Shown here: positions 29,836 through 37,734 of the stretch, in pieces
Numbering within the stretch: position 1 is the first letter of the stretch
Layout: each line of letters opens with the position of its first letter
DNA from: an uncultured Prochlorococcus sp.
GTDB lineage: Bacteria; Cyanobacteriota; Cyanobacteriia; PCC-6307; Cyanobiaceae
Assembly: GCA_902564235.1 (NCBI GenBank)
Contig: CACFAG010000004.1
Coordinates: 1-64,000 of the forward strand
Reading direction: 5' to 3'
Length of the DNA stretch: 64,000 nucleotides
Made by a program: the position numbers and the translations under genes
The notes under the pieces: generated by a model
Database searches by the model: none
Told to the model about the DNA's origin: nothing
The model's input: the letters and a program-made list of their open reading frames with translations, nothing else

Positions 29836-30474
29836 ATGAAAGGAAAATTTATAGTTATTGAAGGTATTGATGGATGTGGCAAGACAACCCAAATAGAAGA
29901 ACTATCTAGATGGCTACCTAATAGTGGTCTCATAAAGAAAGATTCTAAATTAATCACAACCAGAGAGCCAGGAGGTAGTCAGTTAGGTAAAAAACTAAGA
30001 CGACTCATTCTTGATAATAATGCAAATATCGAGCCCTCACCTCTTGCGGAATTATTGCTTTATTCAGCTGATAGAGCTGAGCACGTTTCAAAAATTATTT
30101 CACCTGCTTTAAATAAAAATGATTGGGTAATTAGTGATAGATTTTCAGATTCTACTCTTGCCTATCAAGGTTATGGAAGAAACATAAATTTAGAAATAAT
30201 CAAAAATATTGAATCTATTGTTTGTCAAGGGGAATATCCTGACTTAACTTTCTTTTTAGAAATTTCTCCAGAAGAAAGTATCTTACGAAGAAAAAATAAA
30301 ATTCCAGATAGAATTGAATCTGAAGGTATTAGATTTTTAGAAAAAGTAAATGAAGGGTTCAAACTAATTGCTAAAGAAAAAAACTGGAAAGTAATACCCG
30401 CCTCACAAAATATTAAAACTATTTCCAATCAAATTAAAGAGATTTTATTAAACAATTTTTCTAATAAAAAATGA
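29836..30474 (+). CDS. tmk: Thymidylate kinase
   Basis: Phosphorylates dTMP to dTDP. P-loop [10 protein letters not shown] (residues 10-19), DRF-type [16 protein letters not shown] near residue 98 and the REPGG motif ([16 protein letters not shown]) near 45 are intact. 212 aa is standard. Starts at the base following the ATPase stop and overlaps holB by 4 bp. The tmk-holB pair is widely conserved in bacteria. Confidence 0.95.
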   Translation: MKGKFIVIEGIDGCGKTTQIEELSRWLPNSGLIKKDSKLITTREPGGSQLGKKLRRLILDNNANIEPSPLAELLLYSADRAEHVSKIISPALNKNDWVISDRFSDSTLAYQGYGRNINLEIIKNIESIVCQGEYPDLTFFLEISPEESILRRKNKIPDRIESEGIRFLEKVNEGFKLIAKEKNWKVIPASQNIKTISNQIKEILLNNFSNKK

Positions 30475-31433
30475 TCACGAGTAAAAAAAATAATTTTTTA
30501 GTTAATGAGGAAGTCAATATTTGCCTTAAAAGGATAATTAAAAAAAAATCATTTGCTAATGGTTATATATTTTATGGTGCTGAAGGGGTAGGAAAAAAAC
30601 AAACTGCTTTTGAATTTATAGAAGAGATTTTCAAACAATCTTCCCCAAGCGGAAATATTAAAGAGAGAATATACAACAAGAACCATCCTGATTTGCTAGT
30701 TATCGAACCTAGTTCTCTTTTGGAAGCTAAAAACTTAAAAAGTTCTGATCTTGAAAAAACAAAAAAAAGTGGATCTCAGGTTATTAAAGTTTCTCAAATA
30801 CGTAATATCAGAACATTTCTAGGTCAAAAATCAATAAACTCTGCAAAAAAAATTGTTTTGATACTTAATGCACACCTTTTAAACGAAGCAGCCTCAAATT
30901 GCCTATTAAAAACTTTAGAAGAACCTAGTAATGGAATTTTTATTTTATTAACATCCAAAATCAACCTACTTTTAGATACAATAATCTCGAGATGTCAAAT
31001 GATCAGGTTTCGATCCTTTTCTAGTAAACAAATAAATACTATTTTAAAAGATTATTTTGATCCATATAAATTTAGTATTAATAGAAGATTAGATATTCAA
31101 GATTTAATAAACTCTGCAAATGGATCACCAGGTCAATTGGTACAGAATATTGAAATTTGGAATAAATTATCAGATGACATTACAAATAAATTAAAATTAC
31201 CATTAAAAAATTTTTTAGAAATTCTGGAAATCTCAAAATTAATATCCGAAAAATTAGAGATTGATGAACAAATTTGTTTAGTCAATTTCATTCAAATTAT
31301 TTGGTGGAGAAAGATAAAAAATGTTGATATTTTAATAAAACTTGAAAATTTAAAATCGTGCCTGAAAAAAAGTATTCAGCCAAGGCTAGTATGGGAAATT
31401 ACTTTTTTGCAAATTTCAATTGAGTACATATAA
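30471..31433 (+). CDS. holB: DNA polymerase III delta' subunit
   Basis: Clamp-loader subunit related to DnaX. The AAA+ fold is seen with the degenerate P-loop [16 protein letters not shown] near residue 35, the arm [25 protein letters not shown] near 140-165, and SRC near 175, the arginine-finger motif. The C-terminal half is Lys/Asn/Ile-rich and weakly conserved. 320 aa. A 4-bp overlap with tmk (ATGA) indicates coupling. Convergent with rpaA. Confidence 0.88.
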   Translation: MITSKKNNFLVNEEVNICLKRIIKKKSFANGYIFYGAEGVGKKQTAFEFIEEIFKQSSPSGNIKERIYNKNHPDLLVIEPSSLLEAKNLKSSDLEKTKKSGSQVIKVSQIRNIRTFLGQKSINSAKKIVLILNAHLLNEAASNCLLKTLEEPSNGIFILLTSKINLLLDTIISRCQMIRFRSFSSKQINTILKDYFDPYKFSINRRLDIQDLINSANGSPGQLVQNIEIWNKLSDDITNKLKLPLKNFLEILEISKLISEKLEIDEQICLVNFIQIIWWRKIKNVDILIKLENLKSCLKKSIQPRLVWEITFLQISIEYI

Positions 31434-31441
31434 AAATTACT

Positions 31442-32218
31442 CTATTGAGAATTTATTAAATCAGATTTTCTTGCTTGAATAAATTCTTGTTTAGCAGTTT
31501 CAACCTGCGGGCCAATAGGCAGCTCAAGACAATATCCAGCTCCATAAACAGTCTTTATATAAATAGGCTTACGTGGATCAGGCTCAAGCTTAGTACGTAA
31601 GTGTCTAATGTGAACTCTTATTGTCTCAATATCATCATCTGGTTCATATCCCCATACTTCTTTGAGAATTAATGCAGGTGATACAGTTTGACCATGCCTT
31701 TGTAGAAGACAATGAAGTAATTCAAATTCGAGGTGAGTTAATCTTACAGGAGAGTCAAACCATATAGCTTCAAATCTTTCTGGAACAAGAGTTAGAGGAC
31801 CATAATTTAAAATTTCTTGTTGATTACTAGAATTTAATTGGGCTCTATTAGATCTCCTTAATAAGGCTTTTATGCGAACGTATAATTCTTCAAGATCAAA
31901 TGGTTTAATGATATAGTCGTCAGCTCCAGAATTAAATCCAGTGACTTTATCTTTGAGGCCACCTAATGCAGTTATCATGAGAATTGGAATATTTGATGTT
32001 CTTTCATCTCTTCTAAGTCGCTGGCATAAAGTTAAACCATCAACATTTGGCAACATTAAATCTAGAAGTATTAAATCCGGTGAATATTGAAGAGCTAATG
32101 CTTGACCTTTAATGCCATCTTCAGCTTTTTGTACATCAAAACCAGAATGTTCTAAATGCCGAGCTATTAAATCACGCATATCACGATCATCTTCGATTAA
32201 AAGGATTGAGATTTTCAT
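31442..32218 (-). CDS. rpaA: Response regulator RpaA
   Basis: OmpR-type master regulator of circadian output in cyanobacteria and of energy transfer from phycobilisomes in phycobilisome strains. Receiver: Asp10-Asp11, phospho-acceptor Asp53 in [13 protein letters not shown], Lys105 in [11 protein letters not shown]-binding domain: [22 protein letters not shown] and [22 protein letters not shown], closely matching RpaA and unlike RpaB. The N-terminal 30 residues ([24 protein letters not shown]) differ from freshwater homologues. A long non-coding leader of 401 bp precedes it. Convergent with holB, 8 bp apart. Confidence 0.9.
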   Translation of the reverse strand: MKISILLIEDDRDMRDLIARHLEHSGFDVQKAEDGIKGQALALQYSPDLILLDLMLPNVDGLTLCQRLRRDERTSNIPILMITALGGLKDKVTGFNSGADDYIIKPFDLEELYVRIKALLRRSNRAQLNSSNQQEILNYGPLTLVPERFEAIWFDSPVRLTHLEFELLHCLLQRHGQTVSPALILKEVWGYEPDDDIETIRVHIRHLRTKLEPDPRKPIYIKTVYGAGYCLELPIGPQVETAKQEFIQARKSDLINSQ

Positions 32219-32619
32219 ATTTATAGACTATTAAATTAAGATTAATTTTTTGTAATACGATTCTCTCAAGAATTTATAAAGATTGCAGAATTAATGTAAA
32301 CAATTTTATCAATTAAATATATCAATTAACTCAATAATGGCAAGGGATTACACAGAAATTACAAATTTTTGAAAAGTTGAATTTTTACAATTTCTTTCGA
32401 TTCTATTTACTATTTCTTAATAATCAGAGGAATATTTAAAAAAATAATGACTTAATTTAAGGGAATAACTAATCCAAATTACCTTGTTTGGGGTTTTCTA
32501 AAAATGAAATGAACTAATAATCCTAAGTTTTCAAAAAGGATTTAAAAAATTTTAAAGTTTTGATTTCTGCTGAGTGTTCAAACTCATAACTGATCCTAAA
32601 TTAAAAAATTTAAGTATTT
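32219..32619. other. 401-bp intergenic region upstream of rpaA
   Basis: AT-rich divergent region between rpaA and the 119-residue ORF. I see no tRNA, no long ORF and no good terminator. It contains two copies of tatcaattaa (around 32310-32330). It must hold the rpaA promoter(s) and that of the opposite ORF. Its length is unusual for this compact sequence, so a long 5' UTR or small RNA is possible. Confidence 0.5.
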
Positions 32620-32979
32620 ATGAAAAGAAAGTCATTTATTTATTCTGATTTATCAAAAAAACAATTAGAAAAACTTAAAGAATTTTATATTCAAAAAAAA
32701 GTTGAATCTTTTAGTCACGAGGAGCTTAAGCAATTTGTACGAGAAATTATTTCTCATCAAATAAACGATACTATTGACAAAGAAGAAGAAATGGAAGCAT
32801 GGAGAGAAATATCAGATTTTTTTGGAGAGCGATTTGAAATAGTTATCCTAGAAATACAAACAAAATACGTCGACGATAAAAACATTCTTGAAACAGAAAT
32901 AGATTCTCAGAAACAAAGAATAGAATTACTTGAAAAGAATAATTTCGATCAAGAGAAAAAGGATATGTGGGATGACTAG
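32620..32979 (+). CDS. Hypothetical hydrophilic helical protein
   Basis: A 119-residue protein with no recognised family. It is very rich in Glu and Lys and predicted largely helical, with heptad-like stretches in the last 40 residues (KNILETEIDSQKQRIELLEKN) that suggest a coiled coil. The opening KRKSFIYSDLSKKQLEKLKEFYIQKK is basic. No membrane segment or signal peptide. ATG start. It lies between two long non-coding stretches in the only loose part of the window, beside the tRNA-Asn scar, so it may be accessory; a conserved picocyanobacterial protein is equally possible. Confidence 0.55.
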   Translation: MKRKSFIYSDLSKKQLEKLKEFYIQKKVESFSHEELKQFVREIISHQINDTIDKEEEMEAWREISDFFGERFEIVILEIQTKYVDDKNILETEIDSQKQRIELLEKNNFDQEKKDMWDD

Positions 32980-33092
32980 ATTTTATTGAAAGTTGTACTT
33001 CATTCAATCAATAAAAACAGAAAATTCACCCTAACTATATAAAACTAAAAATCAAATGGACAACTTGTTTTTTGTTAATGTAGTGAATCTGA

Positions 33093-33204
33093 TTAACGTT
33101 CTAGTTACTGTTCGTTAAACATACATTCTAAACTTTTACAAAATGAATTTAAAAATCTATTTTTTAAAATAAATAGTGTAATTTTAATGTTCTATTTACT
33201 GTTC
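33093..33204. repeat. 21-bp direct repeat pair, 91 bp apart
   Basis: ttaacgttctagttactgtt(c) at 33093-33113 and ttaatgttctatttactgtt(c) at 33184-33204 agree at 19 of 21 positions. Both lie in non-coding DNA between the 119-aa ORF and the tRNA scar. They might be binding sites, recombination sites of a lost element, or two related promoters. Confidence 0.55.
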
Positions 33205-33277
33205 TTAATATTATATAAGTTTCAATAGAATATATATTCTTTAAACAACTTTTTGACAAAAAAGAGGTAAGAGGAAT

Positions 33278-33311
33278 TAAAAAAAGCACCTTTATTACGG
33301 TGACTGTGCTT
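33278..33311 (-). terminator. Rho-independent terminator-like hairpin next to the tRNA-Asn scar
   Basis: Read on the minus strand, AAGCAC...GTGCTT (arms 33306-33311 and 33284-33289), or the alternative CACC...GGTG inner stem, is followed by seven or more T residues. It lies 20 bp beyond the tRNA-like 3' end at 33330, the same layout as the functional tRNA-Asn and its terminator at 34409-34434. The plus strand also carries a T-run, so it could work in both directions. Confidence 0.6.
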
Positions 33312-33329
33312 AACTTTTTTGAAATATAT

Positions 33330-33343
33330 AAACTCCCCAGGCG
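33330..33343 (-). repeat. Decayed copy of the tRNA-Asn 3' end (candidate att-site remnant)
   Basis: On the plus strand this reads AAACTCCCC-A-GGCG; the functional tRNA-Asn 3' end at 34457-34470 reads AAACTCCCC-G-GGCG (13 of 14 identical). Weak similarity continues for another 13 bp into the T-arm (about 18 of 27 overall). The copy has the same orientation as tRNA-Asn and is followed, like it, by a terminator. This is the pattern left when an element inserts at the 3' end of a tRNA gene. Confidence 0.55.
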
Positions 33344-33472
33344 ATTTATTAACAAGTCCAAAATGCACTGCCCTGAGTGGGTTTGAAAGTTAATTTTTTT
33401 TTAAGACGAAATCCCGAACATAATCCCAAACATTTCTTGTTGCGTAGAAAAAAAAATTTTGTAATTATCAGG

Positions 33473-33497
33473 ATCAAAATTAAACATTTATTTTGAT
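33473..33497. repeat. 8-bp inverted repeat covering the start of the secreted ORF
   Basis: ATCAAAAT (33473-33480), a 9-nt loop, then ATTTTGAT (33490-33497), which includes the TTG start codon at 33493-33495. If transcribed, the hairpin would hide the start. Chance is possible in AT-rich DNA. Confidence 0.4.
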
Positions 33498-34293
33498 AAA
33501 ACATATTATAAACATCTCTTTATCTGTAATAATTTCTGGATTTATTTATCCCGCACAATCTGATTTCTTGTCAAAGAGGGAATGTAAAGAATCAATCGAA
33601 AACGAGTTAAAAAATTTAAGTATCAACAAAAACAAAAAAAGAAAAATTCCAATTTGGAGTAAAGAAATTTTAGATATTAATAATGACCAAAAAAAGGAAA
33701 TTTTAATAACAAGAACTTACGGAGGAAACTCAACTGCTCCTGATTTAGAGATAATTTTCTTTAATTCAAAATGTATTGCCAAAAAATTTGAATTCAATGA
33801 ATTTACAGGAGTATGGAATGGTTGGAGAGGGGTAAATTTTAAAACTACAACTAAAGGACTAATCATATACGCTACAAACCACCATGAAGGATTTTTCAAT
33901 ACTGACCTAAAAGTGAATAATGTTGAATACCTATTTTCCGGAGAAAATTTATACCACCTATCAAATCAAGACCTAAAAGAAATTAAAGCAATTTCTGAAA
34001 TAAGGACTTCAAACTTAAAATTTAATTCATCTCACCATACTAAAACCTCACTGATTTATGACCTCAATAATAATAAAAAAGCGGAAATCATATCTTGCAG
34101 TTATTGGGAAAGATGGGGGCGTTTTAATAAATGCTTAATTCAAGTAGGAGATAATTATAAAACTGAGATGAATTTCAATCCAAAAAGAATTGGGGTTTTA
34201 GAAAATAAAAAAAATGGATGGCATGTGCTTGTAATTGATATAAATGAAAAATATTTTTATAACCCAAATTCAAAGAAATATGAGAAATTATAA
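33493..34293 (+). CDS. Putative secreted protein, cargo of the tRNA-Asn scar
   Basis: A 266-residue protein of unknown family. An N-terminal signal peptide is likely: Lys3-His4, a hydrophobic core (IINISLSVIISGFIY), then a plausible cleavage near PAQS. Two segments, DINNDQKKEI near residue 62 and DLNNNKKAEI near 195, resemble the Asp/Asn-rich calcium loops of FG-GAP/VCBS-like repeats, so an extracytoplasmic beta-propeller-like or binding domain is possible. Four Cys are spaced far apart. The start is TTG at 33493; there is no early ATG and no good Shine-Dalgarno. It is the only ORF between the tRNA copy and tRNA-Asn, so it may be foreign cargo. It may also be decaying. Confidence 0.6.
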   Translation: MIKHIINISLSVIISGFIYPAQSDFLSKRECKESIENELKNLSINKNKKRKIPIWSKEILDINNDQKKEILITRTYGGNSTAPDLEIIFFNSKCIAKKFEFNEFTGVWNGWRGVNFKTTTKGLIIYATNHHEGFFNTDLKVNNVEYLFSGENLYHLSNQDLKEIKAISEIRTSNLKFNSSHHTKTSLIYDLNNNKKAEIISCSYWERWGRFNKCLIQVGDNYKTEMNFNPKRIGVLENKKNGWHVLVIDINEKYFYNPNSKKYEKL

Positions 34294-34408
34294 AAAAAGA
34301 ATAATCATATGAACAAATCCCTTACATATCTCGAACATTTTTCACAATAGTGCATTCTAGTGGAAGGTTCTGGAAGTCATTAAATCTGAAGAACCCGAAT
34401 ATACACGC

Positions 34409-34434
34409 AAAAAAAGAGACTTTTGAAAGTCTCT
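34409..34434 (-). terminator. Rho-independent terminator of tRNA-Asn
   Basis: On the minus strand AGAGACTTT-CA-AAAGTCTCT (perfect 9-bp arms, plus-strand 34415-34423 and 34426-34434) is followed by a run of T. It lies 26 bp beyond the tRNA-Asn 3' end and fits its termination well. Confidence 0.85.
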
Positions 34435-34459
34435 GAAATTGATTGAAAGTGTTAGTAAA

Positions 34460-34531
<72 letters not shown>

Positions 34532-34580
34532 ATATAAGATGAATTTAGCTCTTTAAAGTACCTTATGACAAGTAAAAGAA

Positions 34581-35255
34581 TTATTTATAATGAAATTTTG
34601 ATGGTTTTTGCCAGCTAGATAAAAAACCATTTTTCAACTCTGCTACTGAATCAGCGTAAGATAATTCTTCATAACGATGAGTAATCCATAATGCGGATAA
34701 AGGTTTTTCATGATCACTTGTAAGATTTTTAATTGTTTTTAATACTTTTAATTGGCTGATGTGATCAAGTAAAGCTGTGGGCTCATCCAAAAGAATAAAA
34801 TTTCTATTACTTATAAGAGCAGATGCAATAGTTAAGCGTTGTTTTTGTCCACCGCTCAACGTGTGTACAGGCCTTTTTTCAAAACCAGTCAATCCCACTT
34901 GATCAAGCACATATTCAATTTTTTTATTAATTTCATAATCACTTATATTTTGGTTAATGTTGATCAAAAGTTCGCTCCTGCAATTTGGCATTAATATTTG
35001 ATGATCGGGGTTTTGAAATACCATACCTATATTTGCTTTAGTATTAATAATTCCATTTTTGGGTTTAATTATTCCATTTATTAATTTTAAAAGGGTACTT
35101 TTTCCACTTCCGTTTTTACCGACGACCATCCAAAATCCAGATTTTTTTATTGAGAAATTACATTTAAAAATTAAATTTTCTTTTTTCCCAGGATATGAAA
35201 AAGAGACATCTTTAAAATGTATATAAGGTACTTCATTTTCAAGAGAATCTCGCAT
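34581..35255 (-). CDS. ABC transporter ATP-binding protein, ECF/CbiO-like
   Basis: ATPase subunit of an importer, most like the energy-coupling-factor/cobalt type. Walker A is VVGKNGSGKSTLL near residue 41, the Q-loop MVFQNPDHQILMP (the FQNPDxQ string typical of CbiO/EcfA) near 78, signature LSGGQKQRLTIASAL near 137, and Walker B FILLDEPTALLD near 158. At 224 aa it is short for CbiO. No permease or substrate-binding gene is adjacent, so its partners must be elsewhere. It is 5 bp downstream of the UPF0367 gene on the same strand. Confidence 0.85.
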   Translation of the reverse strand: MRDSLENEVPYIHFKDVSFSYPGKKENLIFKCNFSIKKSGFWMVVGKNGSGKSTLLKLINGIIKPKNGIINTKANIGMVFQNPDHQILMPNCRSELLININQNISDYEINKKIEYVLDQVGLTGFEKRPVHTLSGGQKQRLTIASALISNRNFILLDEPTALLDHISQLKVLKTIKNLTSDHEKPLSALWITHRYEELSYADSVAELKNGFLSSWQKPSKFHYK

Positions 35256-35260
35256 TAATT

Positions 35261-35536
35261 CTATGAATCTATGTTGAGAGAAAATCCTGGTCTTTTAGCT
35301 CCTCCTGCTACTGATGATTTTTCATATATCTGAACAGAAATTACTTCTTTAAGTCTGACAGCGATTAGTTTATCTTGCACTTTATCACAGCTTAATTCAA
35401 TAAAGTTTGAAGATTGTAGAGTTTCATTCATAGAACTTTTTATTTCATCAAAAATTCTTTTAACATCTTCAAATTCTTTCTTCTGAATTGAAAGTGGAAA
35501 AGGTGAATATCTCAGACTTAGTTCCAGTGAATACAT
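35261..35536 (-). CDS. UPF0367 family protein
   Basis: A small (91 aa from the second Met) protein of the cyanobacterial UPF0367 family: MYSLELSLRYSPFPLSIQKK at the start, IELSCDKVQDKLIAVR in the middle and the closing VQIYEKSSVAGGAKRPGFSLNI are characteristic. Function unknown. Two ATG starts lie two codons apart (35542 and 35536); the second matches the family start MYS and was chosen. Same strand and 5 bp from the ABC ATPase, hence probably co-transcribed. Confidence 0.85.
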   Translation of the reverse strand: MYSLELSLRYSPFPLSIQKKEFEDVKRIFDEIKSSMNETLQSSNFIELSCDKVQDKLIAVRLKEVISVQIYEKSSVAGGAKRPGFSLNIDS

Positions 35537-35688
35537 AATCATTATAAAAACTATCTTTTATAATAATAAATTTTTCTATGTCGAAAGTTATTTTAAGTTA
35601 AATTGTTTTGAGAAAATTATATAAAAGATCTTTAAATACAATTATTATAGAAATAGAAGATTTATTTTGAAATTTAAATAATCATTTC

Positions 35689-36657
35689 ATGGAAATAGCA
35701 AATGATATAACCTCTTTAGTTGGAAATACACCATTAGTTAAATTAAATCGAATCAGAAAGTATTTTAATTGTTATCCAGAAATAATAGCCAAACTAGAAA
35801 GTTTCAATCCGTCAGCGTCCGTCAAAGATCGAATCGCTTTTTCAATGTTATGTAAAGCTGAAGAAGAAGGATTGATAACACCAGAAAAAACAACTTTAAT
35901 TGAAGCAACAAGTGGCAATACCGGCATCGCATTAGCAATGGTTGCTGCAGCAAAAGGCTACAAATTGATATTAACTATGCCTGACACGATGAGTATTGAA
36001 AGAAGGGCAATGTTGAGAGCATACGGAGCTGAATTACAGCTAACGCCAGGAAATGAAGGAATGAAAGGAGCTTTAGATTTAGCTAATGAGTTATCTTCAA
36101 CCATTGCTAATAGCTATCAATTTAATCAATTTGAAAACTTTGCTAATCCAGATATTCATGAAAGAACAACTGCTCAAGAAATATGGGCCCAATCTAATAA
36201 CAATTTAGATGGACTAGTTACAGGAGTAGGCACAGGGGGAACAATTACTGGTTGCGCACGTTTTTTAAAAAAAGTTAATCCAAATTGTAAAATTTATGCT
36301 GTAGAGCCCCAAAAAAGTGCTGTCATTTCGGGGGAGAAAGCAGGATCTCATTCTATTCAAGGTATAGGAGCAGGTTTCGTACCGAAAGTCCTGAATACTA
36401 AATTAATTGATGAAATTATAAAAATAGACGACGATGAAGCATTTTATTATGGGCGTTTACTAGCTCGATTGGAAGGTCTTTTGTCGGGGATCAGTAGCGG
36501 TGCGGCTTTAGCAGCAACTATAAAAATCGGTAAAAGGATAGAACTAATGAATAAAAGATTGATAGTAATTCTTCCAAGTTTTGGTGAAAGATATTTATCA
36601 ACAGCAATGTTTGAATCGAATACCTCAATACAAGCCAGAAAAGATGGTTATCTTTAA
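35689..36657 (+). CDS. cysK: Cysteine synthase (O-acetylserine sulfhydrylase)
   Basis: PLP enzyme forming cysteine from O-acetylserine and sulfide. PLP lysine Lys46 sits in NPSASVKDRIAFSM, phosphate/substrate loop in EATSGNTGIAL near residue 69, VTGVGTGGTITGCARFL near 175-190, and LSGISSGAA near 260. 322 aa is normal. The J-domain gene follows 16 bp after its stop. Confidence 0.95.
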   Translation: MEIANDITSLVGNTPLVKLNRIRKYFNCYPEIIAKLESFNPSASVKDRIAFSMLCKAEEEGLITPEKTTLIEATSGNTGIALAMVAAAKGYKLILTMPDTMSIERRAMLRAYGAELQLTPGNEGMKGALDLANELSSTIANSYQFNQFENFANPDIHERTTAQEIWAQSNNNLDGLVTGVGTGGTITGCARFLKKVNPNCKIYAVEPQKSAVISGEKAGSHSIQGIGAGFVPKVLNTKLIDEIIKIDDDEAFYYGRLLARLEGLLSGISSGAALAATIKIGKRIELMNKRLIVILPSFGERYLSTAMFESNTSIQARKDGYL

Positions 36658-36673
36658 TCCTAATTTTATAAAA

Positions 36674-37351
36674 ATGGAAAAAAATTTGTATGAAGAATTA
36701 GGCCTCAAAAAAAATGCAACCAAAAGTGAAATTAAATCTTCATATCGATCTTTAGTTAAGCAACATCATCCTGATGCAGGCGGAGAAAAAGAAAGATTTC
36801 TTGCAATTCAAAATGCTTGGGAAACTCTAAATGATCCTATAAAAAAAGAACAATATGATAGAAAAATTTTTTCTTCCAGTTCATCATTTAATTCATTAAA
36901 TGAAAATTGGGAAGAGAAATTTAATTCAAAAAAATATAATTCTTCAATTAAGGACAAAGAAGTTGAAACATGGATTAAAGAAATTTATAATCCGATAAAT
37001 AGATTAATAAGTCAAATAATTAAACCTTTGAACAATGAGATAAAAGAACTATCTGCGGATCCATATGATGACCAACTAATGGAAAATTTTTCCAGTTATA
37101 TAATTCTTGCACAAAAGAAAATAGAAAAAGTTGAAAAAATTTATAACAAAAAAATAGTTCCAAAGTCTATTTCAGCTTTAGGCCTCGATCTTTATCATTG
37201 TTTTTCACAAGTTAAAGATGCGCTATCAGAATTTGATAGATATACACAAGGATACGTAGATAACTACTTATTTGATGGCAAAGAAATGATCAAAGAAGCA
37301 AAAAGGATCCAATCAAAAATGTCTTCAGAGAAAAAAAATAAAAACTTTTAG
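36674..37351 (+). CDS. J-domain (DnaJ-like) protein
   Basis: Chaperone co-factor with an N-terminal J-domain (about residues 1-65) including the HPD motif in KQHHPDAGGEKERF. No Gly/Phe-rich linker or zinc fingers follow; the remaining about 160 residues are helical and unlike standard DnaJ, so it is a specialised J-protein. The ATG at 36674 fits the domain start YEELGLKKNATKSEI; the open frame extends further upstream but overlaps cysK. It sits 16 bp after cysK. Confidence 0.85.
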   Translation: MEKNLYEELGLKKNATKSEIKSSYRSLVKQHHPDAGGEKERFLAIQNAWETLNDPIKKEQYDRKIFSSSSSFNSLNENWEEKFNSKKYNSSIKDKEVETWIKEIYNPINRLISQIIKPLNNEIKELSADPYDDQLMENFSSYIILAQKKIEKVEKIYNKKIVPKSISALGLDLYHCFSQVKDALSEFDRYTQGYVDNYLFDGKEMIKEAKRIQSKMSSEKKNKNF

Positions 37352-37364
37352 AAAAAAAATTTTA

Positions 37365-37598
37365 TTAAGTATATTCTTTAAGTTGATCTAATTTAAACCA
37401 TACATCTGGAACAGGTCTACGCCATCGAACCTGAACATATTCGTCTTTGATTGAAAGAATCTCTCCAGGACCTTCAAAGACATAATTAGGTAGATCACTA
37501 TCACTGGCCATCGCTTCTATACTTTTTATATAATTTTCTCTATCGACAAAAACTAAGCTTCCTTTCTTGAGAGGTTTCTTTGGAATAGAATCTGCCAT
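37365..37598 (-). CDS. ndhO: NDH-1 subunit O
   Basis: Small NDH-1 subunit specific to oxygenic phototrophs, on the peripheral arm. The 77 residues match NdhO well: KKGSLVFVDRENYIKSIEA, LPNYVFEGPGEILSIKDEYVQVRWRRPVPDVWFKLDQLKEY. Reverse strand between the J-domain gene and the SDR gene. It is one of at least eight ndh genes in this window. Confidence 0.93.
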   Translation of the reverse strand: MADSIPKKPLKKGSLVFVDRENYIKSIEAMASDSDLPNYVFEGPGEILSIKDEYVQVRWRRPVPDVWFKLDQLKEYT

Positions 37599-37734
37599 AA
37601 TAAATTCAAGAAAGTTATTTGAAATCTATTATACAAAAACCTGTTTGAAAAATATTGAAAAAAATTTATACCTGAATAATAATTACAAACTTCTAAAAAA
37701 TTTAATAGCCTTAATTGATAAACATCTTCATGAT

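Larger units (their letters stand above)
32980..33492. other. 513-bp gene-poor stretch with repeats and a tRNA scar
   Basis: No convincing ORF (a 65-codon reverse frame at 33164-33361 overlaps the terminator and tRNA copy and is not credible). The stretch contains a 21-bp near-direct repeat (33093 and 33184), a terminator hairpin (33278-33311), and a decayed tRNA-Asn 3' end (33330-33343). These are listed separately. Confidence 0.6.

Noticed and set aside
33164..33361. Reverse 65-codon ORF in the gene-poor stretch
   Set aside because: It runs through the terminator hairpin and the tRNA copy and has no coding character.
32980..34459. Complete mobile element with integrase
   Set aside because: No recombinase, transposase or phage gene was found; only the tRNA duplication supports past integration.
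36581..36673. Longer J-domain protein starting inside cysK
   Set aside because: The J-domain begins at 36674 and the upstream part is a frame-shifted reading of cysK.
37567..37734. Longer SDR epimerase starting at 37567
   Set aside because: The added residues overlap ndhO and precede the glycine-rich Rossmann motif that must be near the N-terminus.
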